NCBI GenBank assembly: GCA_947628225.1
Contig: CANQYY010000001.1
Location: 62,001 to 126,000, forward strand
Direction of reading: 5' to 3'
Length of the DNA stretch: 64,000 nt
Source: an uncultured Lachnospiraceae bacterium
GTDB taxonomy: Bacteria > Bacillota > Clostridia > Lachnospirales > Lachnospiraceae
This document shows, piece by piece, positions 35,254-44,026 of this stretch. The notes beneath the pieces were generated by a model that saw nothing but the letters and a program-made list of their open reading frames with translations, was not told the origin of the DNA and did not search any database. The position numbers and the translations under genes were made by a program. Every line of letters begins with the position of its first letter. Within the stretch, counting starts at the first letter, position 1.

Positions 35254-38200
35254 ATGCCAAAAATTGAGGGAATAAAGAAAGTATTAGTCATCGGTTCCGG
35301 CCCGATTGTCATTGGACAGGCGGCGGAATTTGATTATGCCGGCACACAGGCATGCCGCTCCCTGAAGGAAGAGGGAATGGAGGTTGTGCTGATCAATTCC
35401 AATCCGGCTACCATTATGACCGATAAAGATATTGCTGACCGGGTTTATATTGAGCCTCTGACACCGGATATCGTAAAAAAATTAATCCAAAAGGAAAGGC
35501 CGGACAGCATCCTGCCGACTCTCGGAGGGCAGGCGGCTCTGAACATCGCGATGGAACTGGAAGAATCCGGATTTTTAGCCGAGGAGAATGTCCGGCTTAT
35601 CGGTACGACCGCCCTGACGATAAAAAAAGCCGAGGATCGTTTGGAATTTAAAGAAACCATGGAAAAGATCGGCGAGCCTATTGCAGCAAGCACCGTTGTG
35701 GAAACTGTGGAAGAGGCTATTGCCTTTGCTGAGGAAATCGGGTATCCGGTAGTGATCCGTCCTGCTTATACCCTGGGGGGAAGCGGCGGCGGAATTGCCC
35801 ATAATGGAGAAGAACTCCACGATATATGCTCCAACGGGCTGCGGTTAAGCCGCGTCGGACAGTGCCTGATTGAACGCTGTATCGCCGGTTGGAAGGAAAT
35901 CGAATATGAGGTGATGCGGGATTCCAATGGAAACTGTATTACGGTCTGTAATATGGAAAACATTGACCCTGTCGGAGTACATACCGGCGACAGCATTGTT
36001 GTGGCGCCGTCCCAGACCCTGGCAGATAAAGAGTACCAGATGCTTCGTTCCTCCGCTTTAAACATCATTACGGAATTGGAAATCACAGGAGGCTGTAACG
36101 TGCAGTTCGCTCTCCATCCGGAGAGTTTTGAGTACTGTGTTATTGAGGTAAATCCAAGAGTGAGCCGTTCTTCCGCCTTGGCTTCTAAGGCGACAGGATA
36201 TCCAATCGCCAAGGTGGCGGCAAAGATTGCCCTCGGCTATACGCTGGATGAAATCCCGAATGCCATTACCGGAAAAACCTTTGCCAGTTTTGAGCCGGCA
36301 TTGGATTACTGCGTGGTAAAAATCCCGCGGCTTCCTTTTGATAAATTTATTAAGGCGAAGAGAACGCTCACAACCCAGATGAAAGCAACCGGAGAGGTTA
36401 TGAGTATCTGCGATAACTTTGAGGGCGCTTTGATGAAGGCGCTGCGCTCGCTGGAACAGCATATTGACAGCTTGGATATAGGACGGTATACAGACCGCTC
36501 CAAAGAAGAATTATTAGAGCGGGTGCATATTGTGGATGACCGCCGTATCTTTGTCATTGCCGAGCTGCTGCGCAAAGGGGCTACCTATGAGGAAATCCAT
36601 GAAATTACAATGATTGACTGCTGGTTCATTGATAAGATTGCCCGGCTGGTGGAGATGGAATACACGCTGAAAACCAAAAGCCTTACGCCGGAAATACTGG
36701 CGGAGGCAAAACGAATGGAATTTCCTGACTCTGTAATTGCCGGATATGTCGGGAAGACCGAAAAGGAAATCCGTCAGATGCGTCTTGACAACGGCATAGT
36801 AGCCGCCTTCAAGATGGTGGATACCTGCGCGGCGGAATTTGAGGCATCTACCCCGTATTATTACAGTGTCTTTGGCAGTGAAACCGAAGTAAAAAAGAAA
36901 AAAGATAAAAAACGCGTTATGGTACTTGGCTCCGGCCCGATTCGCATCGGGCAGGGAATCGAGTTTGATTTCTGCTCCGTCCACAGCGTATGGTCACTGG
37001 CACAGAGCGGCTATGAAACGATTATTGTCAATAACAATCCGGAAACTGTCAGCACGGATTTTGATGTGGCGGATAAGCTCTATTTTGAACCGTTGACGCC
37101 GGAGGATGTAGAAAATATCGTGGATATAGAAAATCCGGACGGCGCCGTTGTGCAGTTTGGCGGCCAGACTGCCATTAAATTAACGGAGGCGCTCTTAAAA
37201 ATGGGAGTGCCGATTCTCGGCACCAGCGGCGAGAATGTGGATAAAGCCGAGGACCGTGAGCTCTTCGATGCAATCTTGGAGGAGTGCAAAATTCCAAGAC
37301 CGGCGGGGCGTACTGTATTTACTACAGAGGAGGCGCTGCAGGCGGCAGAGGAGTTGGGCTATCCGGTTCTTGTCCGTCCTTCCTATGTATTGGGAGGACA
37401 GGGAATGCAGATTGCCATTCAGGATGATGATATCAGGGAATTTATGTCGATCATTAACCGTCATGTACAGGAACATCCGATTTTGGTGGATAAATACCTG
37501 ATGGGAAAAGAGGTTGAGGTAGATGCCGTCTGCGACGGGGAAGACATCCTGATTCCGGGCATTATGGAACATGTCGAACGCGCCGGGATCCATTCCGGCG
37601 ACAGTATTTCCGTATATCCGGCTCAAAGCATTAAGCCTGCTGTACAGGAGGTTCTGGTAGATTATACGGCAAAGCTGGCAAAGAGCCTGAATGTCGTGGG
37701 GCTGATTAACATTCAGTTCATCGTCTATCAGGATGAAGTTTATGTGATTGAAGTAAATCCGCGTTCCAGCCGTACCGTGCCTTATATCAGCAAAGTAACC
37801 GGCATCCCGATTGTAAAACTTGCCTCCCGTGTTATTCTGGGGGAGAAAATACGAGATATGGGTTATACGCCGGGGCTGGCGCAGCCGGCAGATTATATTG
37901 CTATTAAAATGCCGGTCTTCTCCTTTGAAAAATTGAGAGGAGCCGAAATCAGCCTGGGGCCGGAGATGAAATCTACCGGAGAGTGTCTGGGTATTGCGAA
38001 AACCTTTAATGAAGCCCTCCACAAGGCATTTATGGGGGCGGGCATCAATCTTCCCAAATATAAGAAAATGATACTGACGGTAAAGGATGATTCCAAAAAA
38101 GAAGCGGTTTCCGTGGCAAGACGTTTTCAGGCATTGGGATATGAAATTTATGCGACTAAGGGAACGGCAAAATATCTTTCCGGCCAGGGAATAGAAGTAA

Positions 38201-38463
38201 TCGGAGTAAATAAGATCGAGCAGGAATCGCCGACCTTAATGGATTTGCTTTTGGGACATGAGATTGACCTTGTCATTGATATTCCCAAGCAGGGAGAACA
38301 CTCCCATGACGGTTTCCTCATCCGCCGTACTTCTATCGAAACCGGCGTAACCTGTTTGACTTCTATCGATACTGCCAATGCGCTTTTGACCGCGCTGGAG
38401 GATTCCGATAAGAATGAAATGACCTTAGTGGATATTGCGACAATACGAACGAGGTCGGAATAA
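35254..38463 (+). CDS. carB: Carbamoyl-phosphate synthase large subunit
   Basis: 1069 residues, full length. CarB makes carbamoyl phosphate from bicarbonate, ammonia and two ATP, for arginine and pyrimidine synthesis. The two homologous halves are evident, each opening with a GSGPIxIGQ motif (near residues 13 and 558) and containing an ATP-grasp region (VIRPAYTLGGSGGGIAHN; VLRPSYVLGGQGMQIA-like). The C-terminal MGS-like regulatory domain (about 935-1069) has GYEIYATKGTAKYL and DIPKQGEHSHDGFLIRR. ATG 35254 follows GGAGGGAG. Confidence 0.97.
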   Translation: MPKIEGIKKVLVIGSGPIVIGQAAEFDYAGTQACRSLKEEGMEVVLINSNPATIMTDKDIADRVYIEPLTPDIVKKLIQKERPDSILPTLGGQAALNIAMELEESGFLAEENVRLIGTTALTIKKAEDRLEFKETMEKIGEPIAASTVVETVEEAIAFAEEIGYPVVIRPAYTLGGSGGGIAHNGEELHDICSNGLRLSRVGQCLIERCIAGWKEIEYEVMRDSNGNCITVCNMENIDPVGVHTGDSIVVAPSQTLADKEYQMLRSSALNIITELEITGGCNVQFALHPESFEYCVIEVNPRVSRSSALASKATGYPIAKVAAKIALGYTLDEIPNAITGKTFASFEPALDYCVVKIPRLPFDKFIKAKRTLTTQMKATGEVMSICDNFEGALMKALRSLEQHIDSLDIGRYTDRSKEELLERVHIVDDRRIFVIAELLRKGATYEEIHEITMIDCWFIDKIARLVEMEYTLKTKSLTPEILAEAKRMEFPDSVIAGYVGKTEKEIRQMRLDNGIVAAFKMVDTCAAEFEASTPYYYSVFGSETEVKKKKDKKRVMVLGSGPIRIGQGIEFDFCSVHSVWSLAQSGYETIIVNNNPETVSTDFDVADKLYFEPLTPEDVENIVDIENPDGAVVQFGGQTAIKLTEALLKMGVPILGTSGENVDKAEDRELFDAILEECKIPRPAGRTVFTTEEALQAAEELGYPVLVRPSYVLGGQGMQIAIQDDDIREFMSIINRHVQEHPILVDKYLMGKEVEVDAVCDGEDILIPGIMEHVERAGIHSGDSISVYPAQSIKPAVQEVLVDYTAKLAKSLNVVGLINIQFIVYQDEVYVIEVNPRSSRTVPYISKVTGIPIVKLASRVILGEKIRDMGYTPGLAQPADYIAIKMPVFSFEKLRGAEISLGPEMKSTGECLGIAKTFNEALHKAFMGAGINLPKYKKMILTVKDDSKKEAVSVARRFQALGYEIYATKGTAKYLSGQGIEVIGVNKIEQESPTLMDLLLGHEIDLVIDIPKQGEHSHDGFLIRRTSIETGVTCLTSIDTANALLTALEDSDKNEMTLVDIATIRTRSE

Positions 38464-38470
38464 AAACAGC

Positions 38471-38499
38471 TTTACAACAGGAAAAAAGTATGTTATGAT
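38471..38499 (+). promoter_or_regulatory. Promoter of rpsO
   Basis: TTTACA and TATGAT, spacer 17 bp, immediately after the carB stop. The leader would be about 108 bases. Confidence 0.7.
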
Positions 38500-38506
38500 A
38501 CAAAAG

Positions 38507-38613
38507 TTAATAATCTGCCATTACCAGGATTTTGGAGAACTCCGACCAGGTCTTAGTAAATGGGGAAAGAATGCGGGAAAGATACGCATAAAACAATATG
38601 GAGGTATAGGAAA
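38507..38613 (+). promoter_or_regulatory. rpsO leader, candidate S15 autoregulatory RNA
   Basis: The leader contains CCATTAC / GTAAATGG partial complementarity enclosing CCAGG...CCAGG segments and a small GGAGAACTCC hairpin. Leaders of rpsO in many bacteria fold to bind S15 and repress translation, and the length and structure potential fit. I could not match it to a specific described S15 leader class. Confidence 0.35.
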
Positions 38614-38880
38614 ATGATGACAACAGAAAAGAAAAAGGAAATTATTGAAGCCTATGGAAGAACACCGAACGATACAGGTTCGCCGGAGGTTCAGGTAGCT
38701 CTTTTAACCGAGAGGATCAACACGTTGACCGAGCATTTGAAGGCAAACAAAAAAGACCACCACTCCCGCAGGGGACTGTTGAAGATGGTTGGTAAGAGAA
38801 GAGGCCTTCTGGACTATTTAAAGAGAACAGACTTGGAGAGTTATCGTACCTTAATTGAAAAATTAGGCTTGCGTAAGTAA
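38614..38880 (+). CDS. rpsO: 30S ribosomal protein S15
   Basis: 88 residues. S15 binds 16S rRNA early in assembly of the platform of the small subunit. Motifs: [36 protein letters not shown] and [18 protein letters not shown] (38600-38604) precedes two adjacent ATG codons at 38614 and 38617; either could start, giving 88 or 87 residues. It is followed by a terminator and, after a Nudix gene, by pnp, a modified version of the common rpsO-pnp pairing. Confidence 0.97.
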   Translation: MMTTEKKKEIIEAYGRTPNDTGSPEVQVALLTERINTLTEHLKANKKDHHSRRGLLKMVGKRRGLLDYLKRTDLESYRTLIEKLGLRK

Positions 38881-38888
38881 GGATTATT

Positions 38889-38924
38889 GTGCTTCTGTAT
38901 ACGTTTGTGTATGGAAGCACTTTT
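38889..38924 (+). terminator. Terminator after rpsO
   Basis: GTGCTTC pairs with GAAGCAC, extended by TATAC/GTGTA inside, followed by TTTT and a second T run. Confidence 0.85.
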
Positions 38925-38956
38925 ATCTTTTTCACAGAAAAAAGAGGAGTGTAAAA

Positions 38957-39421
38957 ATGAAACGAAACCGAAGCCAGGCAGTTGTCTGCCGGGATGGGAA
39001 ACTGCTGTTAGTGGAACATATTATGAAAGGGAGGGACTTTTTTAATCTCCCCGGCGGCGGGATAGAGGACGGCGAAACGCCGGAGCAGGCAGCCCTGCGC
39101 GAATTAAAAGAGGAAACGCATCTGGAGGGTAAAATTCTTCGCCCCCTTGCCGTAGAGTACAAGCCGGATTTAGAGAGCCGTATTTTTTCTTTTTTAGTAG
39201 AAATACCCGAAGGGGCAGAGGCAGTAAAAGGAATAGACCCGGAGCTTTCCGCAGAGGAGCAGACAATTGTGGGCGTAGTGTGGCGTTCCCTGAATGAAAT
39301 CCCGGAGCGTGACCGCGCTTATCTTTTTGGGGCGGGGTTGATGCGCATCCCGCTGTTCCATGATGAAGTATTGACCTGGGACGACAATGACATCAGCTAT
39401 CCCTCCCTCCATGAGGATTGA
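38957..39421 (+). CDS. Nudix hydrolase
   Basis: 154 residues; ATG preceded by GAGGAG. The Nudix box GGIEDGETPEQAALRELKEE is complete at about residues 35-54, so the enzyme should hydrolyse a nucleoside diphosphate linked to another group. Similar proteins are often called ADP-ribose pyrophosphatase or MutT-like, but the substrate cannot be set from sequence. It lies between the rpsO terminator and the pnp promoter and appears to be an insertion into the usual rpsO-pnp arrangement. Confidence 0.85.
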   Translation: MKRNRSQAVVCRDGKLLLVEHIMKGRDFFNLPGGGIEDGETPEQAALRELKEETHLEGKILRPLAVEYKPDLESRIFSFLVEIPEGAEAVKGIDPELSAEEQTIVGVVWRSLNEIPERDRAYLFGAGLMRIPLFHDEVLTWDDNDISYPSLHED

Positions 39422-39455
39422 GAAAGGAAGCGGGAAAAGGGCGGGGGATTATTAT

Positions 39456-39484
39456 TTGCAATTTATTGCAATATCGTGTATAAT
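39456..39484 (+). promoter_or_regulatory. Promoter of pnp
   Basis: TTGCAA and TATAAT with 17-bp spacing. The transcript should start near 39491 and carry a leader of about 125 bases. Confidence 0.8.
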
Positions 39485-39504
39485 ATCACAGTATGCAAAA
39501 TTAC

Positions 39505-39592
39505 GGAGATAAAGCCGAGACTTCTGAAAAGCGCATTGCCCGGGGAATAATGCCTGACAGCGGATGTGTTTTTCAGATGTTTCGGTATCTCC
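39505..39592 (+). promoter_or_regulatory. Long stem-loop in the pnp leader
   Basis: Nested arms pair in order: GGAGATA with TATCTCC, CCGA with TCGG, TCTGAAAA with TTTTCAGA, and an inner GCATT with AATGC. The structure fills most of the leader and ends 11 bases before the ribosome binding site. In Escherichia coli, pnp is autoregulated through an RNase III-cut leader duplex; this element could serve a comparable role here. Confidence 0.7.
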
Positions 39593-39616
39593 AAATAAAA
39601 TTAAAGGAGACAGAAT

Positions 39617-41710
39617 ATGTACAAAACATTTAGTATGGAACTTGCCGGCAGAACCCTGTCTGTAGATATCGGACGCATGGCTGCCCAGGCAAACGGAGCT
39701 GCTTTTATGCGTTACGGGAATACTGTCGTGTTATCAACGGCGACAGCTTCCGAAAAACCGAGAGAGGGGATTGATTTTTTCCCGCTCAGCGTGGAATACC
39801 ATGAAAAAATGTATTCAGTAGGGAGAATCCCGGGAGGTTTTACCAGAAGAGAGGGAAAACCTACTGAAAATTCAATTTTAACCTGCCGTGTAATCGACCG
39901 GCCGATGCGCCCGTTATTTCCTAAAGATTACCGCAATGATGTGACGTTAGAGAATCTGGTTATGGATGTAGATCAGGATTGCAGTCCGGAGCTTTTGGCA
40001 ATGCTTGGCTCCGCCCTTGCCACCAGTATATCGGACATCCCGTTTGACGGCCCTACGGCGGCGACGCAGGTTGGCCTGGTGGACGGGGAGCTTGTCTACA
40101 ACCCGACCAGCGCCCAGAGAGAGGTATCGGATTTGGCGTTGACGGTGGCTTCTACCCGTGAAAAGGTAATTATGATTGAGGCGGGAGCCAATGAAGTAGA
40201 TGAGGAAACGATGATTAAGGCTATCTATGGCGCCCATGAATTAAATGGTCAGATTATCGAGTTCTTTGATAAAATAGTGGCAGAATGCGGAAAAGAAAAG
40301 CATGAGTATGAGCATTTTGACATTCCCGAGGATATGTTTGAGGATATGGTAAACTTTATTACGCCGCAGGCGATGGAAGAGGCTGTATTTACTGATGTAA
40401 AGCAGGTGCGTGAGGAAAATATCCGAAAGATCAAAGACCAGTTGGAGGAGCGTTATGCCGAGGAACATGAAGACTGGCTGCCGTTGATTGATGAAGCAGT
40501 TTACAAATTCCAGAAAAAAACCGTGCGGAAAATGATCCTGAAGGACCGCAAACGTCCTGACGGACGCGAAATAAAACAGATCCGTCCGCTCCATGCCGAG
40601 GTAGATGTGCTGCCGACGGTACATGGTTCCGGTTTATTCTCCCGCGGACAGACGCAGGTGCTGAATATTACGACATTAGCCCCGCTTTCCGAAAAGCAGA
40701 AATTAGACGGGCTGGATGAAAATAAGACAAGCAAGAGATATATCCATCACTACAATTTCCCATCCTGGTCTGTAGGGGAAACCAGACCTTCCAGAGGACC
40801 GGGACGTCGTGAAATCGGTCATGGCGCTTTAGCAGAAAGAGCCCTGCTTCCTATGATCCCAAGTGAAGAGGAGTTCCCGTACGCCATCCGTACCGTATCG
40901 GAAATTTTAGAATCCAACGGCTCTACTTCCCAGGGAAGTATTTGTGCCTCCACCTTATCCCTGATGGCGGCAGGCGTTCCTATTAAGGCGCCGGTAGCCG
41001 GTATTTCAGTTGGTCTGGTGACAGGAGAAACGGATGATGATTATCTGATCCTCACGGATATACAGGGGTTAGAGGACTTCTTTGGCGACATGGACTTTAA
41101 GGTTGCTGGGACGCACAAGGGTATTACCGCAATCCAGATGGATATTAAGATCCATGGTCTGACAAGAGAAATCGTAGAACAGGCGATTTACCGGACGAAG
41201 GAAGCCAGAGAATATATTCTGGATGAAGTAATGAAGAAGGCTATTTCCGAGCCGAGAAAAGAAGTCAGCGTATATGCGCCAAAGATCAAACAGATTATGA
41301 TTGATCCTTCTAAGATTGGCGATGTTGTAGGCCAGAGAGGAAAGACGATCAATGCGCTGATAGAGCTTACCGGCGTTAAAATCGACATTACCGATGATGG
41401 CGCCGTATCCGTTTGCGGAACAGACAAGGCGGCAATGGACGAGGCTATCCGTCTGATCGAGATTATTGTTACTGATTTTGAAAAAGGACAGATCCTTGAA
41501 GGAAAAGTAGTCAGTATTAAAGATTTCGGCGCATTTATTGAATTCGCTCCGGGCAAGGAGGGGATGGTCCATATTTCCAATATTGCCAAACGCCGCATTA
41601 ACCATGTGGAAGATGAACTGACACTGGGCGATAAGGTTAAAGTGATATGTCTGGGAAAAGATAAAATGGGACGCATCAGCTTCAGCATAAAGGATGTGCC
41701 GGAAGCGTAG
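39617..41710 (+). CDS. pnp: Polyribonucleotide nucleotidyltransferase (PNPase)
   Basis: 697 residues. PNPase degrades RNA from the 3' end by phosphorolysis and can add tails; it is part of the RNA degradosome. Two RNase PH domains (about 1-225 and 310-550) are joined by a helical linker; the second has the motif STSQGSICASTLSLMAAGVP. A KH domain (IGDVVGQRGKTINAL) and an S1 domain (GKVVSIKDFGAFIEF) complete the usual order. ATG 39617 follows AAAGGAGA. A terminator follows. Confidence 0.97.
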   Translation: MYKTFSMELAGRTLSVDIGRMAAQANGAAFMRYGNTVVLSTATASEKPREGIDFFPLSVEYHEKMYSVGRIPGGFTRREGKPTENSILTCRVIDRPMRPLFPKDYRNDVTLENLVMDVDQDCSPELLAMLGSALATSISDIPFDGPTAATQVGLVDGELVYNPTSAQREVSDLALTVASTREKVIMIEAGANEVDEETMIKAIYGAHELNGQIIEFFDKIVAECGKEKHEYEHFDIPEDMFEDMVNFITPQAMEEAVFTDVKQVREENIRKIKDQLEERYAEEHEDWLPLIDEAVYKFQKKTVRKMILKDRKRPDGREIKQIRPLHAEVDVLPTVHGSGLFSRGQTQVLNITTLAPLSEKQKLDGLDENKTSKRYIHHYNFPSWSVGETRPSRGPGRREIGHGALAERALLPMIPSEEEFPYAIRTVSEILESNGSTSQGSICASTLSLMAAGVPIKAPVAGISVGLVTGETDDDYLILTDIQGLEDFFGDMDFKVAGTHKGITAIQMDIKIHGLTREIVEQAIYRTKEAREYILDEVMKKAISEPRKEVSVYAPKIKQIMIDPSKIGDVVGQRGKTINALIELTGVKIDITDDGAVSVCGTDKAAMDEAIRLIEIIVTDFEKGQILEGKVVSIKDFGAFIEFAPGKEGMVHISNIAKRRINHVEDELTLGDKVKVICLGKDKMGRISFSIKDVPEA

Positions 41711-41727
41711 AAGCGAAAGGAAAATAA

Positions 41728-41784
41728 CCGGCGGAAAAAGCGCCGGAAAATCACGGCGGTTTGAGAAATCGGACCGCCTTTTTT
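41728..41784 (+). terminator. Terminator after pnp
   Basis: A CCGGCG/CGCCGG hairpin (41728-41746) is followed by GGCGGT/ACCGCC (41755-41778) and six T. The second stem is the likely termination signal. Confidence 0.8.
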
Positions 41785-41872
41785 ATTGGCAGCCTGCGGG
41801 AAGGTAAGGCGAAAGAGATAACTGAAGCGCATGAAAATCGTATGAAACAGCACTTGTAATCCCTTCTGTCCT

Positions 41873-41900
41873 TTGTTACAATACTCCTGCCTGGTATTAT
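41873..41900 (+). promoter_or_regulatory. Promoter of the DUF5688 gene
   Basis: TTGTTA and TATTAT separated by 16 bp, ending 26 bases before the start codon. Confidence 0.6.
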
Positions 41901-41926
41901 TTTGTAATAATGTGAAGGGAGTCTGT

Positions 41927-42838
41927 ATGACCAAAAAACAATTTACAGAGCAGCTGGCGGAGCAGCTAAGGGGTTTACTCGCTGACGATGGATGCCAAAT
42001 CCGTTATGACGTATTTATGAAAAACAATGACGTTGCCCGTTATGGAATCATTGTGCAAAGGGAGGGAGAAACCATTTCCCCTACCATTTATATCGAAAAT
42101 TATTATGATGATTATATCCAAATGAAACGGACGATGAGTGAGATTGCAGAGCAGATACTGTCCGTCCTCTGCCAGGTGCGGGAGCATGCGGGGCAATATG
42201 ATTCCTTTGCTATGGATTTTGAAGCCTGTCAGGATAAAATTATTTACCGGCTTATTTCCACAGAGAAAAATAAAAAAGTATTGCAGGGAATCCCCCATAT
42301 TCCGTTCCTTAATATGTCGATTACCTTCGCCGTTGTGTGCAATTTATCCCCAGATGGCCTGGAATCTATCCGGATCAACAATGAGTTAATGGAAAAATGG
42401 GAGGTTTCGCTGAAAAAACTGTATCAGCTCGCCCGGGAAAATACTCCGAGAATTTTCCCGGTAAAAATAGATTTGCTGGAAAACCTTATCGCTTCCTATC
42501 TTGGATTGAAAGAGGAATTTTTACCGGCGTCGAAGGAGGAATCCCTTGCTGAAAAAAATTCCCCCTTAATCGCAACAAATGAAAGCGGCATCCAGGGCGC
42601 TACCGTTTTACTCTATGAAAACCTGATCCAGAATCTGGCAGAAAAGTATAATAGTAACCTGTACATACTGCCCAGCAGCATCCATGAAATTATAGTGATA
42701 CCGGGTAACGATGATAAGAATCTTTCCGATTTGACAGCGATGGTGGAAGACATTAATAAAAAACATGTCAGCCGGGAAGAAATCCTGGCGGATACTGCTT
42801 TTTATTATGACAGGGAGGAGAAAAAATTTGTATATTAG
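41927..42838 (+). CDS. DUF5688 family protein
   Basis: 303 residues; the ATG at 41927 follows AAGGGAG. The protein starts MTKKQFTEQL and contains VARYGIIVQREGETISPTIY, a pattern of short conserved segments (NYYDDY; the central IPHIPFLNMSITFAV region) and a C-terminal part with LYILPSSIHEIIVIP. This matches the DUF5688 proteins that are abundant, often in many copies, in Lachnospiraceae. No signal peptide, membrane segment or enzyme motif is visible, and function is unknown. It is transcribed alone. Confidence 0.65.
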   Translation: MTKKQFTEQLAEQLRGLLADDGCQIRYDVFMKNNDVARYGIIVQREGETISPTIYIENYYDDYIQMKRTMSEIAEQILSVLCQVREHAGQYDSFAMDFEACQDKIIYRLISTEKNKKVLQGIPHIPFLNMSITFAVVCNLSPDGLESIRINNELMEKWEVSLKKLYQLARENTPRIFPVKIDLLENLIASYLGLKEEFLPASKEESLAEKNSPLIATNESGIQGATVLLYENLIQNLAEKYNSNLYILPSSIHEIIVIPGNDDKNLSDLTAMVEDINKKHVSREEILADTAFYYDREEKKFVY

Positions 42839-42905
42839 ATAGTAATTCCGACTCCCGCCGGTGTGATTTTATTTCCATTAGAGCAGATTTTCCTGTAAAT
42901 TTTTC

Positions 42906-42935
42906 TTTACAAATCATAGGAATATGATATATAAT
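42906..42935 (+). promoter_or_regulatory. Promoter of tRNA-Arg
   Basis: TTTACA and TATAAT with an 18-bp spacer, 11 bases before the tRNA 5' end. Confidence 0.65.
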
Positions 42936-42946
42936 GGATAAGCAAT

Positions 42947-43019
42947 GCACCTGTGGCTCAGTGGATAGAGTAGAGGCTTCCGAAGCCTTTGGCCGGGGGT
43001 TCGAATCCCTCCAGGTGCA
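42947..43019 (+). tRNA. tRNA-Arg (anticodon CCG)
   Basis: Full cloverleaf: acceptor GCACCTG/CAGGTGC, D arm GCTC...GAGT, anticodon stem GAGGC/GCCTT with loop TTCCGAA giving anticodon CCG (reads CGG), five-base variable loop, and T arm GGGGG-TTCGAAT-CCCTC. The discriminator base is A and CCA is not encoded. It stands alone, and no integrated element abuts its 3' end. Confidence 0.95.
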
Positions 43020-43073
43020 TTTTTTGTATGCCGGAAGGAAACACAGGCAGACGCTTGGGAATGGAGGGCTGGA

Positions 43074-43958
43074 ATGAAAGACTATATTGTACGCGGCATT
43101 GCGGCAGAGGGACAGATACGCTGTTTCGCGATTACCGCCCGCGAGCTTACGGAAGAGGCGCGAAAACGTCATAAGACAAGCCCGGTTATGACAGCGGCGC
43201 TGGGACGCCTGTTGTCCGGCGGCGCGATGATGGGAGCGATGATGAAGGGAGAAAAAGATCTGCTGACCTTACAGATTCAATGCAGCGGTCCCGCCAAAGG
43301 GCTGACGGTAACGGCGGATGCTTTGGGACATGTTAAGGGATACGCCGTAAACCCTGTGGTTTCCCTGCCTGCGAGTCCGGCAGGAAAACTGGATGTAGGA
43401 AAGGCATTGGATCTGGGTATTCTCACCGTGATCAAGGATATTGGATTAAAAGAGCCCTATTCGGGACAGGTGCAATTAGTTTCCGGGGAAATTGCGGAGG
43501 ATCTGACCTATTATTTTGCCGCTTCGGAGCAGACTCCGTCTTCCGTTGCCCTGGGAGTTTTGATGAATAAAAATAACACCGTGGCACAGGCGGGAGGCTA
43601 TATAATACAGCTTATGCCGGATACCCCGGAGGAAATAATCGGGAAGCTGGAAAGCCGGTTAAAGGAAACAGAGCCGGTGACCGCCCTGTTTTCCAAAGGA
43701 CGCACGCCGGAAACCATGTTACAGGAAATTCTGGATGGCTTTGGACTGGTGTTATCCAAAGAACGGATGCCGGCATCATTTTCCTGTAATTGCTCCAAAG
43801 AGAGGGTAAAGAAGGCGCTTATCAGTCTGGGAAGCGCGCAATTAGAGGAAATAATCAGGGATAAAGAGCCTATTGAAATGAATTGTCACTTTTGCAATAC
43901 GAATTATCATTTTACCTGGGAGGAACTGCGCCAGATAAAAAACTCACTAAAGGCATAG
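43074..43958 (+). CDS. hslO: 33 kDa redox-regulated chaperonin (Hsp33)
   Basis: 294 residues. Hsp33 is a holdase activated when oxidation releases zinc from four cysteines; these are Cys238 and Cys240 (SCNCSKE) and Cys271 and Cys274 (NCHFCN). N-terminal motifs include YIVRGIAAEGQIR and AALGRLLSGGAMMGAMM. ATG 43074 follows GGAGGG. In an anaerobe it would protect proteins during oxidative exposure. The -35 box of the next promoter overlaps its stop codon. Confidence 0.95.
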   Translation: MKDYIVRGIAAEGQIRCFAITARELTEEARKRHKTSPVMTAALGRLLSGGAMMGAMMKGEKDLLTLQIQCSGPAKGLTVTADALGHVKGYAVNPVVSLPASPAGKLDVGKALDLGILTVIKDIGLKEPYSGQVQLVSGEIAEDLTYYFAASEQTPSSVALGVLMNKNNTVAQAGGYIIQLMPDTPEEIIGKLESRLKETEPVTALFSKGRTPETMLQEILDGFGLVLSKERMPASFSCNCSKERVKKALISLGSAQLEEIIRDKEPIEMNCHFCNTNYHFTWEELRQIKNSLKA

Positions 43959-43984
43959 ACAAATCTTTCAAAAATTGTTATACT
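43956..43984 (+). promoter_or_regulatory. Promoter of the secreted repeat protein gene
   Basis: TAGACA and TATACT, spacer 17 bp. The -35 box starts on the hslO stop codon. Confidence 0.65.
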
Positions 43985-44026
43985 ATGTTGGTAAATGTAG
44001 ATTGATGAAAGAAAGTTGGAATTTCT

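Noticed and set aside
42940..43080. tRNA-Arg as an integration site
   Set aside because: hslO follows at once and no partial tRNA duplicate or recombinase lies nearby.
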